From: Glomus cerebriforme
Taxonomy: Eukaryota; Glomeromycota; Glomeromycetes; Glomerales; Glomeraceae
Assembly (NCBI GenBank): GCA_003550305.1
Contig: QKYT01000033.1
Coordinates: 302,541 to 355,561 of the forward strand
Direction of reading: 5' to 3'
DNA length: 53,021 nt
Positions 50,098 to 53,021 of this stretch are shown in pieces. The notes beneath the pieces were generated by a model. The model had not been told where the DNA came from, did no database searches, and saw only the letters and a list, made by a program, of their open reading frames with translations. Position 1 is the first letter of the stretch. The number at the start of each line of letters is the position of its first letter. A program made the translations under genes and the position numbers.

Positions 50098-51915
50098 GAT
50101 ATAATTAAAGCTAAATAATATTGAAGAAAGTAAATTAATAAAGAATACGTAAATTTATAATATTCGTAATTAATAATAATAACAATAATAAATAAATAAA
50201 TAAAAGATAATGTTACCTTTAACTTTTTAATGATAAAAAAAAAAAAAAAAAAAAATTCGATCCAGAGGTAAAATTGTAACATTATATATAGGGTAACACA
50301 GCATTCCACAATCAATCCTGAATTTTCACGTGATTATTTTTTAGATTGGCTTAATTTGAGCCGCAGAAATTAAAAATAATGTCTTTTTTTTTAATATTGC
50401 GATTGCTTATAATTTCTTTATTATTTCTTTATTATATTTCATTAATTTGAGACGTGGCTTGTCTCCAGAATGCACAATGTACAACATAAGATAACAAGAA
50501 ACGAGTTAAACAAGAAATCATAAAAACTAATCATAAATATTAAAGGAACCGTTTAAAAAAAGAAAATGGTTGACAAGTCATTAAACTTGTAATAAATGAA
50601 TAAATTTCATTTAATTTATTTTATCTCGATAAATAATTTGTAAATCTTTAAAAAAAAAAAAAAACTTTCGCGGATCTCTTAAGCCACAAGAGATAAGCAA
50701 AATCCGAATCGAACCCTTTTTTTTCAACAAATGCGCATTAGTTACCGTATCACGTTTCCCAATCTTTTTGAAATTTGAATATCCGCAAAAAAAAAAAAAT
50801 AATAAAATAATAAAATAAAATAAACTTGATTAGAAACTTGCTACGTGTCCTGTATTAATCGACTCAATGAGTTCTATTCTCGCTTCATTCACTAAAACTA
50901 AGATGATCCATTCCAAAAAGAAGGAAATATTGTATTTTTTTTTTCTCTCGTCGTTTTAAAATTTTGAAACTTTATCACAATAAGAAAAAAAAAATAATAA
51001 GTATTATCAAATATGCATTGATTATTATTTATTTGAAACAAATTACCGAGAATATTCCGGATATTCCGCGTAAATTGTAAAAATGTTGATTAATAATAAT
51101 TTATGTTAAAAAAAAGATTTTATTTATAAAAAAAATTTTTTTTTACCAAAATAACCAATTAAAAACCAAAGATAAAAAAAAAAAACGAAAAATCAGTTTT
51201 GCCAGAAAAAAAAACGTATTTTTTTTAAACCTAAATTACCATATTGCGTAAGAAAATTTAAAATAAAAAAAAACCATAAAATTCATATTTAATTAATCCG
51301 AAAAGTAAACCTTTCTATATAAATCACAAAATTAAAAAAAAATGAAAATGAAAAAATGACAATTACATAAAGTCAAACGTTTTTAAAATAATTAAAAATT
51401 AAAATGAATTTTAAGTGGCGGAAGGGGGTGGAAAGAAGATGCATATGAAAAAGATGATGATATAATTAATTTAAATTCTATACATTTAAAATGCCTGTAA
51501 CATAATTAAAAAAGGGTTATTATTTTTTTTTTTTTTTTAGTCTATTATATATTGCTGTTCGATAAAAAAAAAATTATATACAAAAATAAAGGTAGGTATA
51601 ATTTGAAATGAGGGGTGTCGTGTTTATAGATGTTTAAAGGTTTAAAGGTCTTCAAGGCCTTTTGAATAAAGGTATCTTGTTCAGATACTGTTACAGGTTG
51701 TAATTTTAACCCTTTTTTTTTACGGATAAAAAGGTAAAACTTTGAATCGAAAAAAAGTTATTGAAACATACGCGTTTGTTCCCACCCATATCTGAAAAAA
51801 AAAAGAAAATAACGAAAGAATGTCCGTTTAATTAAACTAAAATGTATTATACATATAAAAAAAAAAAGAATTACGAAAAAACTAAAATTTTTTTTTAAAA
51901 ATAATCAAAGTTGGT
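50098..51915. other. Long AT-rich intergenic region
   Basis: Rich in A and T homopolymers. Upstream of the Mrp51-like gene and downstream of the C2H2 gene. No gene or repeat recognised. Confidence 0.5.
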
Positions 51916-52888
51916 TTAATAACTTTGAAGTATTGAAGCAGGGCTCATTATTTTTACGCCATCTACTTCTCCATCGTATCTATTTTTCTTGACGGGTCTT
52001 CCCAATCGATGAACTCTAAGATGTCTACGCATATTGCTTTGTACAGAGAACTTTCTTCCACATCCAGGTTCTGTACATACGAATGGTTTTTCACCTGTAT
52101 GTGAATAAATATGAATTCGAAGTGAACTTGGACGTGAAAATCTTTTTGAACAATATGAGCATTGATATCTATTTCCACTTGAAGAACTATTTGGAGATAA
52201 TTGTCCTGCAAGATTCTTTTGAGAATAATGTTTAGCGGTTGGAAATGGTAATCCACGAGAGGATGTGGTTGATTTATGATCATAAGGAGAGATTGGAATA
52301 GGTTGAATGGTTGAAGAAAAAGATGAATATCTTTGAACGGGTTGTATGTAAGGATTATAATTAGATACGGAATGTTGTTGATTATAAGTATTCATTATTG
52401 GAGTTGATGGTGAATATGCTGAAGAAAGTTTATTAGTGCAACAACTACATTGTTGTTGAGACACATTATATCTTTCATCATATCTTTGAGTCCCATAAGA
52501 ATCTAAAAAAGAATGTTGGTGTGAAGAAATATCAGGAGATTCTGGTGGGGAAAGTAAGGATCTAATATTGCTAGGATGAGGATTATGTGAAGAAGGATGC
52601 ATCACTTGCTTATTATGCGCGTTGATAGCAGCAAGATGATGGGCATCGGGATTTGATTGAGAAGAAATATGATGATAAGAGCCATTGTTGTTAGTAGTTA
52701 TAGGATCCACTGGAGTTGGATGTGAAGGAGTGTAACCATAAACAGATCCTAACGATAATAAAAATATAAAATTAGTTATAATTTATTATTTACCTACTTT
52801 CAAAATGAAATAAAAAAAAAATTATTTATTTACCGATACTAGTAGAGTCAAGAAGGGATTTAATTGAAGGAAGACAAGTTGATTGCAT
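51916..52888 (-). CDS. C2H2 zinc-finger transcription factor
   Basis: Two exons, 52888-52834 (MQSTCLPSIKSLLDSTSI) and 52748-51916, with an 85-bp GT-AG intron; phases agree, giving 295 aa. The N-terminal two thirds are Ser/His/Gln/Pro-rich and disordered, with a CSCC cluster. Two adjacent C2H2 fingers follow (YQCSYCSKRFSRPSSLRIH, TGEKPF linker, CTEPGCGRKFSVQSNMRRH), then a basic RPVKKNR tail. A nuclear DNA-binding regulator; target unknown. Confidence 0.85.
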
Positions 52889-53021
52889 ATTGAAATTCGA
52901 TAATTTCTTATGTCTTAATAAAATAAATAAAAAAAAAAGTTTGATTTTTTTGTTGTTTTGTTTCAAAGAATTTGATCAAAGACTAAAATTTACGTATGTA
53001 TTTTCATATATATATATATAT

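Noticed and set aside
51963..52283. 106-codon minus-strand frame within the C2H2 gene
   Set aside because: Out-of-frame shadow of the zinc-finger coding sequence.

Overview
The window looks like nuclear DNA of an arbuscular-mycorrhizal-type (Glomeromycotina, Rhizophagus-like) fungus. The reasons are a very AT-rich background, short GT-AG introns, a Zn(II)2Cys6 factor, an Mrp51-like mitochondrial ribosomal protein, a C2H2 factor, and several protein families (SAM-plus-nuclease, zinc-ribbon-repeat nuclease, coiled-coil Gag-like) that I associate from memory with Rhizophagus. No database search was possible, so the host call is an inference.

Positions 1951-34206 form one large mobile element of about 32.3 kb. 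It is bounded by near-identical terminal inverted repeats (TIRs) of about 1.65 kb (1951-3597 and 32559-34206) and flanked by the target duplication AGACA (or TAGACA if the terminal T is counted as flank). It carries the diagnostic Polinton/Maverick set: a protein-primed-type family B DNA polymerase (3609-7007), a retrovirus-type DDE integrase (30413-31495) and an A32-like packaging ATPase (24898-25686, minus). I find no double-jelly-roll capsid and no adenovirus-type protease. Where these would be expected lies a coiled-coil Gag-like protein (19785-22217) followed, in the -1 frame across a canonical A AAA AAC slippery site, by a retropepsin-like domain (22205-22864). Next come a small DNA-binding-like protein and a single-pass coiled-coil membrane protein. 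My reading is a virus-like, self-synthesising DNA transposon with a retroelement-style Gag/protease module.

The TIRs are unusual. Each tip can fold into a 60-nt three-tier hairpin. Each TIR holds about 18 TCTAAC motifs in one orientation, a full small cysteine-rich gene, and a bidirectional promoter region that faces polymerase on the left and a C2H2-type protein on the right.

The middle of the element carries accessory genes: two SAM-domain/nuclease-like genes with introns (9534-10722, 17061-18666), a Crinkler-N-like protein, a RING-H2 protein, a Myb/SANT-like gene, an IQ-motif protein, a zinc-ribbon-repeat nuclease (25757-27010), and an intact-looking 11-exon gene on the minus strand (27294-29960, 583 codons in phase). 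Fragments of a second integrase (fused to an F-box-like N-terminus) and of a second ATPase show past recombination with related elements.

The flanks are host DNA. The element split a minus-strand reading frame that continues in frame across the restored target site. To the right (34.8-46 kb) lies AT-rich repeat-laden DNA: a foldback element with a 9-bp duplication, nested Tc1/mariner-type inverted repeats around an assembly gap, a FAR1/zinc-knuckle transposase relic, degenerate TTAGGG arrays and small MITE-like elements. Ordinary host genes occupy 47.2-52.9 kb.
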